A stretch of 64,000 bases of DNA from Candidatus Gastranaerophilales bacterium (lineage in GTDB: Bacteria > Cyanobacteriota > Vampirovibrionia > Gastranaerophilales > Gastranaerophilaceae): contig JAEELO010000083.1 in assembly GCA_016282705.1 (NCBI GenBank), forward strand, positions 21,877-85,876, written 5' to 3'. This document shows positions 47,981-57,290 of this stretch, in pieces (within the stretch, counting starts at the first letter, position 1; every line of letters starts with the position of its first letter). The position numbers and the translations under genes were made by a program. Under the pieces are notes generated by a model. It was not told where the DNA came from, searched no databases, and saw only the letters and a list, made by a program, of their open reading frames with translations.

Positions 47981-49009
47981 ATGAATAATCTTGGATGCAT
48001 TTTTCTTGAAAACGGAATAAATTTTGATTTGGATAAAGTAACAGATTGCTGTATTCTTCATAATGACGGCAGAGGGTTACCGATTTTAATTGAAAATTAT
48101 AACGGAGAACCTATCGATTGGAATAATCTGTTTGATAAAAAAGCCAAAAGGGTAGAAGCACAGAAGGAAAAAACCATTTATGATTGTGAAGGCTGCTATC
48201 ATTTAGGTGAATATTCTTTTACCGGCGAAAGAAAAATATCCGAATTTCATTTTTCTCAATGCAGAATTTGTAATGCAAAATGTGTATATTGTTCACAATA
48301 TAATCACAGCTATAAGTTAAATTATAATCCATATCCTATAATTAAAGATTTAATTGAAAAAGGATATTATAAAGCAGGCGGTGAAGCAACACTTCAAGGC
48401 GGAGAACCCACAGTAATGCCGAATTTTGACGAACTCGTTCAGTTGTTTTTAGAAAACGGTACTTCAGTTAGAGTTCATACAAGCGGAATTCGTTATAGTG
48501 ATAAAGTTAATGATGCGCTTAAACAAAAAAAAGGTACTGTTGTTATATCTCTGGATTCAGGATGCAGTAATACATATAACAGAATTAAACGAGTAGACAG
48601 ATTTGAAGAAGTTGTTGAAAACATTAAGAAATATTCCGCTTCCGATGTTGATAATGTGATTATTAAATATATTATTGTTCCCGGATATAATGATAATATT
48701 GATGAAATAGATAAATTCTTTAAATTAATGAATAAGTTAAATGTAAAAAATCTTGCTTTGGATATGGAGATTCAGTATGCAATGAAATATAATTACAAAG
48801 ATGTTTCAGAGCATATATTTATGTTAATTGATTATTTTTATTACACAGCAAAACAATTAAATTTAAATGTAATAACATATAGTTTTCTTTCATATCTTTT
48901 AAAGAATAGAACTACACCGAAGAAAGAGACATTTGGCAATAAATTTCTTTACAAGTTTTATGTAAACAGTAAAAAGGACAAAAGCAAAGAAATAAAATAT
49001 AATCATTAA
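47981..49009 (+). CDS. Radical SAM protein (paralogue B)
   Basis: FSQCRICNAKCVYCSQYNH (CxxxCxxC); N-terminal CCILHNDGRGLPILIENYNG...CEGCYHLGE parallels 36756-37763. Confidence 0.87.
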   Translation: MNNLGCIFLENGINFDLDKVTDCCILHNDGRGLPILIENYNGEPIDWNNLFDKKAKRVEAQKEKTIYDCEGCYHLGEYSFTGERKISEFHFSQCRICNAKCVYCSQYNHSYKLNYNPYPIIKDLIEKGYYKAGGEATLQGGEPTVMPNFDELVQLFLENGTSVRVHTSGIRYSDKVNDALKQKKGTVVISLDSGCSNTYNRIKRVDRFEEVVENIKKYSASDVDNVIIKYIIVPGYNDNIDEIDKFFKLMNKLNVKNLALDMEIQYAMKYNYKDVSEHIFMLIDYFYYTAKQLNLNVITYSFLSYLLKNRTTPKKETFGNKFLYKFYVNSKKDKSKEIKYNH

Positions 49010-49040
49010 ATTGTAAAACTTTTTAACTAAATTGTGACAG

Positions 49041-49069
49041 TTGACATAATTTGGATTAGAATATAGAAT
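49041..49069 (+). promoter_or_regulatory. Sigma70-type promoter
   Basis: TTGACA - 17 nt - TAGAAT. Confidence 0.65.
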
Positions 49070-49161
49070 GTAATGACGGTTGGGGGAACCTGGGTGCCGA
49101 GCAAAATATCAGAGAGGACAATTCTCTTTCTATGTGAGAATATATAAGGCAAATTTAATAT

Positions 49162-49743
49162 ATGGTTAATTCACTTATAAATAAAGAAATTAAAAAACAA
49201 ACTAAAACAAATATTTCGGTTGACAGCCTTTTAAACGATGTTTATCTTCTTCCTAAATGGGAGATGATAAAGTCGTTTAATTTGCCGGAAATAACATTTT
49301 TATTAAAAAGAAAATCAGTAAATTATAAATTATACAGAAAATTTTCTTCAAAAAATAAATTGGAGAAATATCAAATAAGAACTGCTGACAAAAAAGTTGT
49401 AGCATCTATGGATTTAAAAGTATATAAAGACAGTGTATATGTTATTAATATAGATGTTGCATCAAAATTCCAATTTGACAGAATTGCGGGAAAAATAATC
49501 CAAGTAGCTGTTGAAAAAGCATTATATAATACAACGGAACAGGAAGTTGTAATAAATCTTACTTCAGGATTATTGGTTAATTATAAAATCAGAAAATTTA
49601 TAGTTAATAATGAATTTATAGCTGAAGAAGCTCAAAGTAATTATGAGAAAGATTTATTCGGAGAAACATATACCTTAAAAGTAAATAATAATTCCAAATG
49701 GATGAAAAAAATTAAAATGTTTCCGTTTTTAATTAATAAATAA
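49162..49743 (+). CDS. Uncharacterised protein, 193 aa
   Basis: Long ORF with its own promoter and leader; no family recognised. Confidence 0.75.
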   Translation: MVNSLINKEIKKQTKTNISVDSLLNDVYLLPKWEMIKSFNLPEITFLLKRKSVNYKLYRKFSSKNKLEKYQIRTADKKVVASMDLKVYKDSVYVINIDVASKFQFDRIAGKIIQVAVEKALYNTTEQEVVINLTSGLLVNYKIRKFIVNNEFIAEEAQSNYEKDLFGETYTLKVNNNSKWMKKIKMFPFLINK

Positions 49744-49836
49744 TTTTCCGAAACTTCATATATATATATGATTTGATATTTTGACTATACGAATAAAATA
49801 AGTGTAGTATGGTCTGACGTATAATTCGGAAAAGTA

Positions 49837-50667
49837 ATGAGTGAAGAAATAACAAATAATTCATACAATAATATCAAAAGGCTATCTGACAGCGAATTAG
49901 AAAATTTGTGGATGGCATATTTGGCTGATAGAACAAATAAAAAATTACGCGATCAGATAATAGTTCAATATATTTATCTAACAAAATATGTAATAGGCAG
50001 AATAAAATTAAATCTTCCTCCAAACTTTGCAATAGATGATATAACCAGCTTCGGGGTTGAAGGTTTGATAGATGCTATAGAAAAATATTCTCCTGATAAA
50101 GGTGCTCATTTTGAAACATATGCCATTATGAGAATAAGAGGAACAATAATAGATAAAATACGTTCTCAAGATTGGCTGCCGAGAAGTACCAGAAAAAAGA
50201 TAAAAGATGTAAAAACGGCAACAGAAAATTTAAGATTAGAATTGGGCAGAATGCCTACGACTCAAGAAATTGCAAATCATTTAGGAATAGAAAAAGAAAA
50301 AGTAACGGATATATTATCTGAAGATACGTCAGTTGGCTCATTATATGATAAAAAATATTCAGGTGATGAAGGCATTGAATTAATTGATACCATTGAGGAT
50401 ACCAATTCCGTTAATCCGTTGGAAAAACTTGAAGAAAAGGATGTAAAAAATGAACTTCAAGCTGCATTAAAGAAATTGCCCGAACGTGAACGTATGGTAA
50501 TGGTGCTTTACTATCATGAAAATATGACATTAAAAGAAATTGGTGCAAGTATTGATGTGTCAGAGTCAAGAGTTTGTCAAATTCATGCTCAGGCAATTAT
50601 GAAATTAAGAAATATACTTAATGAAGCAAATAATACTAAAATTAATTCAAAATCAAGAATAAGTTAA
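49837..50667 (+). CDS. FliA/WhiG-type RNA polymerase sigma factor
   Basis: FGVEGLIDAIEKYSPDKGAHFETYAIMRIRGTIIDKIRSQDWLPRSTRKK; region 4 LKEIGASIDVSESRVCQIHAQAIMKLR. Confidence 0.93.
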   Translation: MSEEITNNSYNNIKRLSDSELENLWMAYLADRTNKKLRDQIIVQYIYLTKYVIGRIKLNLPPNFAIDDITSFGVEGLIDAIEKYSPDKGAHFETYAIMRIRGTIIDKIRSQDWLPRSTRKKIKDVKTATENLRLELGRMPTTQEIANHLGIEKEKVTDILSEDTSVGSLYDKKYSGDEGIELIDTIEDTNSVNPLEKLEEKDVKNELQAALKKLPERERMVMVLYYHENMTLKEIGASIDVSESRVCQIHAQAIMKLRNILNEANNTKINSKSRIS

Positions 50668-50693
50668 TTTATCAGGATAAAATAATTATTCAA

Positions 50694-50724
50694 ATGTCTC
50701 TTTAAATGAGACATTATTTTTTTT
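50694..50724 (+). terminator. Intrinsic terminator of the sigma factor gene
   Basis: AATGTCTCtttaaatGAGACATTATTTTTTTT. Confidence 0.8.
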
Positions 50725-50749
50725 ATACAAAAGTATAACTGTAAAATTT

Positions 50750-50870
50750 AGGTACTAAGTGCAATGCGGCGGTATCAAAATTTGTATATTATATAAGAGT
50801 AAATCCTCAACTCTTCTGATTGCTTATTCTTAGTGCTCATCCCCTTCTTGAAAAAGAAGGGTTTTCTTTT
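50750..50870 (+). ncRNA. Candidate intergenic small RNA with its own terminator
   Basis: Long-range stem ACTAAG.GCAAT (50754-50765) with ATTGC...CTTAGT (50819-50834), inner hairpin AAGAGT/ACTCTT, then terminator CCCTTCTTgaaaAAGAAGGGTTTTCTTTTT. Confidence 0.45.
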
Positions 50871-50928
50871 TGTTGCGGCTGATGTTTGATTAATGTAAAA
50901 TATTATCGTGGTTAATTAGGAAATAGTT

Positions 50929-51510
50929 ATGTTAAAAGTTAAAGAAGAAGAGTTAGAAAAAATAAAATCAGAATGTAATAATTGCAAGAAATGCAGTTTA
51001 GGAATAACACGTACAAATATAGTTTTTTCTGACGGAAACCCCAATGCTAAAATTCTTTTAATAGGAGAGGCTCCGGGTGCTGATGAAGATGCAACGGGTA
51101 CTCCGTTTGTCGGAAGAGCAGGTAAGCTTCTTACAAAACTCATAGAAGAATGCGGTATGTTAAGAAAAAACGATTTTTATATTTGTAATACCGTAAAATG
51201 CCGTCCTCCGGAAAACAGAGTTCCGACTGATGAAGAAAAAGAACTATGTAAAAACTATTTATTAAACCAAATAAAAATCGTGCAGCCAAAAGTAATTGTT
51301 TTGTGCGGAGCAACAAGTGCAAAATCTTTTCTGGGAAATAAAATTAAAATCTCTCAAATAAGAGGTCAGTGGTATAAATTATTTAATAATATTGATGCAA
51401 CAGTTATTTTCCATCCTTCTTATCTTTTGAGAAATCATTCGGAAGCCGAAGGTTCTCCCAGATGGCTAACAAAACAGGATTTATATAAAATTAAGGATTT
51501 TGTATCATAA
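50929..51510 (+). CDS. Uracil-DNA glycosylase, family 4/5 (Fe-S)
   Basis: CNNCKKCSLGITRTNIVFSDGNPNAKILLIGEAPGADEDATGTPFVGRAGKLL...NTVKCRPPENR. Confidence 0.95.
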   Translation: MLKVKEEELEKIKSECNNCKKCSLGITRTNIVFSDGNPNAKILLIGEAPGADEDATGTPFVGRAGKLLTKLIEECGMLRKNDFYICNTVKCRPPENRVPTDEEKELCKNYLLNQIKIVQPKVIVLCGATSAKSFLGNKIKISQIRGQWYKLFNNIDATVIFHPSYLLRNHSEAEGSPRWLTKQDLYKIKDFVS

Positions 51511-51672
51511 CATTCTTAATTATTTGTAATATTTCAAAATTTTAGAAATCACTTATTGCAAGCATTTAAGACATTAGTTACATAATGATGAGAAAATAAA
51601 ATTATAAGTTGTGCCGTAAAGCCTTATGTTTGATAAAATAAAAATGAATAAAACTAAAAAAGAGAGTGCAAA

Positions 51673-54513
51673 ATGACAGCTGAAAATAAATACAAAGAAC
51701 TTCTTGAAGAAGTTTGTGAGAAACTTGATAATATTGATAATGTTAAAGAGGTAGATGTTCTGGATATAAAAAATTCAGTTGAATCTATTGAAAATTTAAT
51801 TACCGATACTCAGGCAAAACTTAATTTTCAGGATATAAAAGAAAAACTTGAAAAAATAGCTTTTCAGGTAGATAGTTGCAATGAGGCACTTTTAAAAGAC
51901 TTATATAATGATTTAAATACCATTAAAGAAACAACAGGTTCTGTCGGACAACACCTTGAAAATTTGCAAAATGTTCAGAACCTTGCGCTTACAAGTGCGG
52001 AGTTTGAAGAATATCAAAAACAGCAATTGGATTTGGCTTTAAAAACAAATGAAAATATTTTTAAAGAAATAAAAACTTTAAATAACAATATTGAAAATAG
52101 TGATAACCATGCAGATACTAAAAACATAGAAACACAGATTAATAATTTACATAAAACACTTACGGGTTATATAGAACAGGTTGTCTCTAAAATAGAACTG
52201 GTTCCCGGAGTTGAAGAAATAGGCTCGGTTGTTTCAGATTTAAACAGTGTTCAACAAAAAAGTATTAAACAAACAAATGCTTTAATTAAAGATGTTGAAG
52301 CTAAATTAACGGAATTTAAAACGAGTTTTGATAAAAAAGATTTATCTGACCAGCTTTCAAAAATCGGCGAAATCTATGATAGTTTGGGCATGATTTTAGC
52401 TTGGATTGAAAAAGTCGGTTATATTAATCAATCAATAGAAAATGTATATGCAAGACTCGGTGAAAGTATAGATTTTGATGATGTTTCCGAAAAAGTAGAT
52501 ATTATTTACGAAAATATAACAGCCTTAAATAATTGGACTATGAAAATAGATAATGTTGATGAATCAATGCAGGATATTCAATCAAAATTATCATATTTAA
52601 GCAATTACATGTCGGAAACTCAAAACATTACTTCCGTAATTGAAAGTCTTAAAGAAAAAATGAATTCTGCGGTTAAAGAGCAGTTTAACTTTGAAGATAT
52701 TGAAAATAAAATGGATGTTGTTTATGAAAACTTGTCTGCTGTTAATGAATGGGCAAGCAGAATAGACAATTTATCGGAAAAAGTAGACGGCATAAATAAT
52801 GTTATAGAAGAAGAATCTATAGCATCAAAAATAGATGTCGTTTATGAAAATATTTCATTGTTAAACGATTGGGTAAAGAAAATAGATAATCTTACCAATC
52901 GTAGTGAAGAGCTTGATATAAAGTATTCGGAAACGAATGAAAATTTAAATATCAAAATTGATGAAATTAATGAAATTCTTTCAAGAGCACTTAAAATTGT
53001 GGAAGAAGTTCCTGATGTTAAAGATAAATTAGAAGAATTATCATCTGAATTACATGCAATAACAAACGGAACAAAAAATGATACCGATTCATATATTTAT
53101 ACTTTATTGGATATTGAATCTGACTTTTTAAAATTGCATAAATCACTGGACGATAATTCTAAAAATACATCAAATGATATTAATGCATTAAAAGAAAGAT
53201 TTGCTGAATTAAATGATGATATTTCAAGCATAAGTATAAGAACCAATAAACTCATTCTTTCTGCGGATGATGCAAATAAAGAATTTAAAACTTGTTTAGA
53301 AACATTTAAAAGTACTTTACAAGAATTAGATGTACAAAGACAGGAATTTAATCCGGAATTAAAATTTGCAATGTTGACGGATAAAGTTAATGAAATGGCT
53401 TCATTAATAAAGGATTCGGTTGTTACATCCAAAAATTTAAATAATGCATTTATTTATCTTGCAGATTGGGTTGATGCAACAGGTTCAATGCTGAATAACA
53501 TGAACAGTGATTTAGCTGCTGTCAGAAATGATAATTCAACAGCTGTAAATCTGAAGCTTTTATCAGGTGATGTTGCGGATTTAATGAAAAAAGTTGAAGA
53601 AGTTGAAGTATCATTCAATAAATATAAGAAAAATGATATACCTGTATTAAATGAAGCTTTATCTTATATCATTACAAAAGCGGATGAATTATCTGAAAAT
53701 ATAGCAAAAGAAAATTTGAATGAATTAAAATCTCTTCATAATGAATTTTCACCGATACATGATGAAATATCAAACTTAGGCTCTATAGTAGAAACAGCAA
53801 GAGATGAATTTAGTAATGTAAATACCGGTATAGAAAAATTAAATGAAACTGTTTCTTCAATAAATTCAGAAGTTTCATTCACAAATGAAGGAATGGAGTC
53901 TATAAAAAATTGTTTGACAGTTGTTGGAGAAGCAATAGACGGCTTAAACAATAAATTAAACATAGATGACACAAATGAAAGTTCTTTGAAAGATGATTTA
54001 TCTGCAATAAAAGATGAAATAAAAGATATTAAACAATCTTTTAAAAATGTTGATGAAATGGTATCTGATTTAAAGACGGATGATATTTCCGAATTAAAGA
54101 GTTCTTTAACGGGAATAATGGTTCAATTAAATACGGCATTAACACCTGATATTGATACCTTAAATGAAAGAATAGATAAACTTGTTGAAGAGCATAATAA
54201 TCATATAAATAAATTTGAAGAAATCGTAGAAGAAAAACTGGAAAAACAGGAACAAAAAATTATTTCAATCGAAGGCAAAGTAGAAATAGTTAATTCTAAA
54301 ATCGATAAGCTTATTGAAACAATGAATGACGGCAATAAAAATGACGAAGTGAAAGATATTTTAAATTATATTGTCACACAATTAACAGCTTCAAATGAAA
54401 GTATAACAACAAATCAGCAAAATGCTCATAAAGTATTGGATAATGTTGCTGCAAAAGTTTCAAGTTTTGATGAAAACATAAATAAAATAGTTTCTTATAT
54501 AGAAGAAGAATAA
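51673..54513 (+). CDS. Large coiled-coil protein with internal repeats, no TM segment seen
   Basis: 946 aa heptad-rich; repeat units VDIIYENITALNNWTMKIDNVDE / MDVVYENLSAVNEWASRIDNLSE / IDVVYENISLLNDWVKKIDNLTN. Confidence 0.88.
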   Translation: MTAENKYKELLEEVCEKLDNIDNVKEVDVLDIKNSVESIENLITDTQAKLNFQDIKEKLEKIAFQVDSCNEALLKDLYNDLNTIKETTGSVGQHLENLQNVQNLALTSAEFEEYQKQQLDLALKTNENIFKEIKTLNNNIENSDNHADTKNIETQINNLHKTLTGYIEQVVSKIELVPGVEEIGSVVSDLNSVQQKSIKQTNALIKDVEAKLTEFKTSFDKKDLSDQLSKIGEIYDSLGMILAWIEKVGYINQSIENVYARLGESIDFDDVSEKVDIIYENITALNNWTMKIDNVDESMQDIQSKLSYLSNYMSETQNITSVIESLKEKMNSAVKEQFNFEDIENKMDVVYENLSAVNEWASRIDNLSEKVDGINNVIEEESIASKIDVVYENISLLNDWVKKIDNLTNRSEELDIKYSETNENLNIKIDEINEILSRALKIVEEVPDVKDKLEELSSELHAITNGTKNDTDSYIYTLLDIESDFLKLHKSLDDNSKNTSNDINALKERFAELNDDISSISIRTNKLILSADDANKEFKTCLETFKSTLQELDVQRQEFNPELKFAMLTDKVNEMASLIKDSVVTSKNLNNAFIYLADWVDATGSMLNNMNSDLAAVRNDNSTAVNLKLLSGDVADLMKKVEEVEVSFNKYKKNDIPVLNEALSYIITKADELSENIAKENLNELKSLHNEFSPIHDEISNLGSIVETARDEFSNVNTGIEKLNETVSSINSEVSFTNEGMESIKNCLTVVGEAIDGLNNKLNIDDTNESSLKDDLSAIKDEIKDIKQSFKNVDEMVSDLKTDDISELKSSLTGIMVQLNTALTPDIDTLNERIDKLVEEHNNHINKFEEIVEEKLEKQEQKIISIEGKVEIVNSKIDKLIETMNDGNKNDEVKDILNYIVTQLTASNESITTNQQNAHKVLDNVAAKVSSFDENINKIVSYIEEE

Positions 54514-54519
54514 TTTTAG

Positions 54520-55419
54520 TTAATTATCTAAGGCTTCAAATGCTCTTCTTAAAATACCGTTGTTTTCGGAAAGTATTTTTTGTGCTTCTTCAAAAGAACA
54601 GTTGTATTTAATTTGCAAAACAGCTTCTTTGACAAGATAATTGTTTTTTTCAAGGATATTTTTTGCTTTTTCCTGCGGACAATTTGCTATTTCTGCTACG
54701 ATTCTTTCTGCTCTGTCTTTTAATTTAATGTTGGTTGGTTTGACATCAACCATAAAATTTTTATATGTTTTTCCTATTTTAACCATTGCACCGGTTGTCA
54801 GCATATTTAGAACCATCTTTTGGGCAGTTCCTGCTTTCATTCTTGTAGAACCTGTTACTGCTTCAGCTCCTGTTTCTATACATATAACAATATCGGCAAA
54901 TTCTGACATTTTGGCATCATGGTTGCAAGTCAGAGCAATAGTTTTAATATTTTTTGAACGGGCTTGTTTTAAAATTTCAATTACGTAATTAGCATTTCCG
55001 CTTGCAGATATGGAAACCACACTGTCGTTTTCATTTAATTCATACTTTGCAAAATCTTTTTGTGCTTGTTCAACAGAGTCTTCAGCACCTTCTATAGCAT
55101 ATCTTAAGGCTCTGTCACCGCCTGCAATTATCCCTTGTACCATTTCCGGCGGGGTGTTAAATGTCGGCGGACATTCGGAAGCATCAAGAACGCCCAGCCT
55201 TCCGCTGGTTCCCGCTCCAAAATAAAATAATCTTCCGCCTTTTATAAAATTATCACTTATTATATCAATAGCTTTGGCTATACAGTTAAGATTTTCAGAT
55301 ATTTTTTGTGCTATTTTCAAATCTTCATTATTAATCATTTTTGCTATTTCAAGAGAAGAAGAAATATCTATATCAATTGTATTCGGATTTGTTTGTTCTG
55401 TTACAATTACATCACTCAT
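54520..55419 (-). CDS. murQ: N-acetylmuramic acid 6-phosphate etherase
   Basis: GGRLFYFGAGTSGRLGVLDASECPPTF...IAGGDRALRYAIEGAEDS...GSTRMKAGTAQKMVLNMLTTG. Confidence 0.96.
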   Translation of the reverse strand: MSDVIVTEQTNPNTIDIDISSSLEIAKMINNEDLKIAQKISENLNCIAKAIDIISDNFIKGGRLFYFGAGTSGRLGVLDASECPPTFNTPPEMVQGIIAGGDRALRYAIEGAEDSVEQAQKDFAKYELNENDSVVSISASGNANYVIEILKQARSKNIKTIALTCNHDAKMSEFADIVICIETGAEAVTGSTRMKAGTAQKMVLNMLTTGAMVKIGKTYKNFMVDVKPTNIKLKDRAERIVAEIANCPQEKAKNILEKNNYLVKEAVLQIKYNCSFEEAQKILSENNGILRRAFEALDN

Positions 55420-56287
55420 TTACTACTTCAACTCCTGTTTTTATAGTTTTTAAATGTTCAAATATATTATAATCCTTTGTGTTTAATTTTGCATTTAATA
55501 CGGGTTCTAAAACAAAAAATGTTGAACCGCTGCCGGACATTAAAGAATTCGGGATTTGTTCTTTTATATTTTGTAATTCAACATGCCGGGGGAAAATGGC
55601 TTTTTCAAAGCTGTTGTACAACAATGTTTTATCAAATTTCCCTTGTGATAAAAGTTGTTTTAACTTTGATGTATTATCAGGATTTGATTTATCTTTTAAT
55701 TCCGCAAAAGAGCCATAAGCTTCTTTTGTACTTATTCCGATATTTTTAGGTTTAATAAGTGTTATTTCCTGTTCATAACAAGGTAATTTTTCAATTTTTT
55801 CGCCTCTTCCGGTACAAAGAGCACATCCTCCGTACATACAAAAATTTAAATCCGAACCTAATGAGGCGCAAAGCTCATCTATTTGATTTTTGTTTAACGG
55901 CTTATTAAAAATTTCATTTAATGCAAAAAATGTTCCTGCGGCATTTGTACTTCCGCCTGCCAAACCGGCAGCTACAGGTATATGTTTTTCTATATTGATT
56001 TTTAAATGAACATTTTTAATATTAGTTTTTTCTAAGAATTTTGTTGCGGCTTTATAAACTAAATTCGATTCATTATATGGAATTTCATCAGAATTCCCGC
56101 TAAGTTCAATTATGGTATTATCTGAATTTTCAAGTTCAATAGTTATATAATCATATAAATTTACAGCTTGCATAATTGATTGGATATTATGAAACCCGTC
56201 TTCTCTTTTGTTTAAAATTTCCAAGGTTAAATTGACTTTTGCCGGTGTTTTAACTTTTATTTTTTTCATAGTTTTCCTTTCAGACAT
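55412..56287 (-). CDS. ispE: 4-diphosphocytidyl-2-C-methyl-D-erythritol kinase
   Basis: KVKTPAKVNLTLEILNKREDGFHNIQSIMQ...IPVAAGLAGGSTNAAGTFFAL; probable start about 56269. Confidence 0.96.
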   Translation of the reverse strand: MSERKTMKKIKVKTPAKVNLTLEILNKREDGFHNIQSIMQAVNLYDYITIELENSDNTIIELSGNSDEIPYNESNLVYKAATKFLEKTNIKNVHLKINIEKHIPVAAGLAGGSTNAAGTFFALNEIFNKPLNKNQIDELCASLGSDLNFCMYGGCALCTGRGEKIEKLPCYEQEITLIKPKNIGISTKEAYGSFAELKDKSNPDNTSKLKQLLSQGKFDKTLLYNSFEKAIFPRHVELQNIKEQIPNSLMSGSGSTFFVLEPVLNAKLNTKDYNIFEHLKTIKTGVEVVNE

Positions 56288-57102
56288 TCTGAAAGTGTTC
56301 CCATTTGATTAATTGATAGGGTTTCACCTCTTAAGTTTTCATCTATAGAAAGTTCTTTTAGCGTTTCTTCTACGGCATTTTTGGCAAAACCTGCATTAAC
56401 GAGTGAATTTTTAATATTTTTTCTTCTTGTAGCAAAGCAGGCTTTTATAACTTTTCTGAAAAAAGTATAATTTGTAAGCTTTAATAACGGTTCTTTTTTA
56501 ACAGATAATTTTACAATAGCGGAATCTACTTTAGGAGCAGGGAAAAAGGCTCTGGCCGGAACTTTTTTTATTATTTCAACATCTGCCCAAAACTGTGCCA
56601 AAATTGACAATAATCCAAATTCTTTTGACGGTGATTTTTCATTTGCACATAGTCTTTTTGCAACTTCCCACTGAACCATTAATAATATTTGCGAAATTGA
56701 ATTTCTGTTTAAGTTGTTTAAATCGTCAACTTCTCCGAGTAAATGTGCAAGAATAGGAGATGTAATATAATACGGAATATTTGCGACAACTTTTATATTT
56801 TCACCGAATTGCGAAATATCTGTTTTAAGGATATCTTTATGAATAATTTCTAAGTTGTCTGCGGGAATTTTGGATATTTCATTTACCATATCTTCATCCA
56901 ATTCAACCGCATATACCTTTTTAGCGAGTTTAACAAGATGTTCCGTAACAAAACCAAGCCCCGGACCTATTTCCAAAACCACATCATTTTTTGTTATATC
57001 TGAATTATCTAAAATGGTTTCAATTGCATTTTCATCAACCAGAAAATTCTGACCGAGTCTTTTTTTTGCTCTAAATTTTTTTGCACGTTCAAAATAATTC
57101 AT
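56266..57102 (-). CDS. ksgA: 16S rRNA (adenine1518-N6/adenine1519-N6)-dimethyltransferase
   Basis: KKRLGQNFLVDENAIETIL...VLEIGPGLGFVTEHL...VVANIPYYITSPIL. Confidence 0.97.
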   Translation of the reverse strand: MNYFERAKKFRAKKRLGQNFLVDENAIETILDNSDITKNDVVLEIGPGLGFVTEHLVKLAKKVYAVELDEDMVNEISKIPADNLEIIHKDILKTDISQFGENIKVVANIPYYITSPILAHLLGEVDDLNNLNRNSISQILLMVQWEVAKRLCANEKSPSKEFGLLSILAQFWADVEIIKKVPARAFFPAPKVDSAIVKLSVKKEPLLKLTNYTFFRKVIKACFATRRKNIKNSLVNAGFAKNAVEETLKELSIDENLRGETLSINQMGTLSECLKGKL

Positions 57103-57103
57103 A

Positions 57104-57280
57104 CTATTCTTTAATTATAATAAGGTTATTTGCGATTTTCATTTTACAAGTAGGAAGTACAACATCCTGAAGTCCGTTTGCAATACTTATAACGCTTCTT
57201 GCTTCAAGGGTTACATCTTTTCCTTGATATGTAAATGTATAATCAGTATCTCTATCAGATCTTATTGTAATCTGGCTCAT
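57104..57280 (-). CDS. Small 58-aa protein not in the ORF track
   Basis: ATG at 57280 preceded by an AAGGAGAACAAA RBS: MSQITIRSDRDTDYTFTYQGKDVTLEARSVISIANGLQDVVLPTCKMKIANNLIIIKE*. Fills the recR-ksgA gap on the same strand. Confidence 0.75.
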   Translation of the reverse strand: MSQITIRSDRDTDYTFTYQGKDVTLEARSVISIANGLQDVVLPTCKMKIANNLIIIKE

Positions 57281-57290
57281 TTTGTTCTCC

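Noticed and set aside
49076-49110. Firm call as ydaO c-di-AMP riboswitch
   Set aside because: Only GGGGGAACC is reminiscent; total leader too short and other conserved blocks not seen.
51673-54513. Coiled-coil protein as methyl-accepting chemotaxis receptor or phage tape measure
   Set aside because: No TM segments, no MCP hairpin signature, and no che or phage structural genes in the window.
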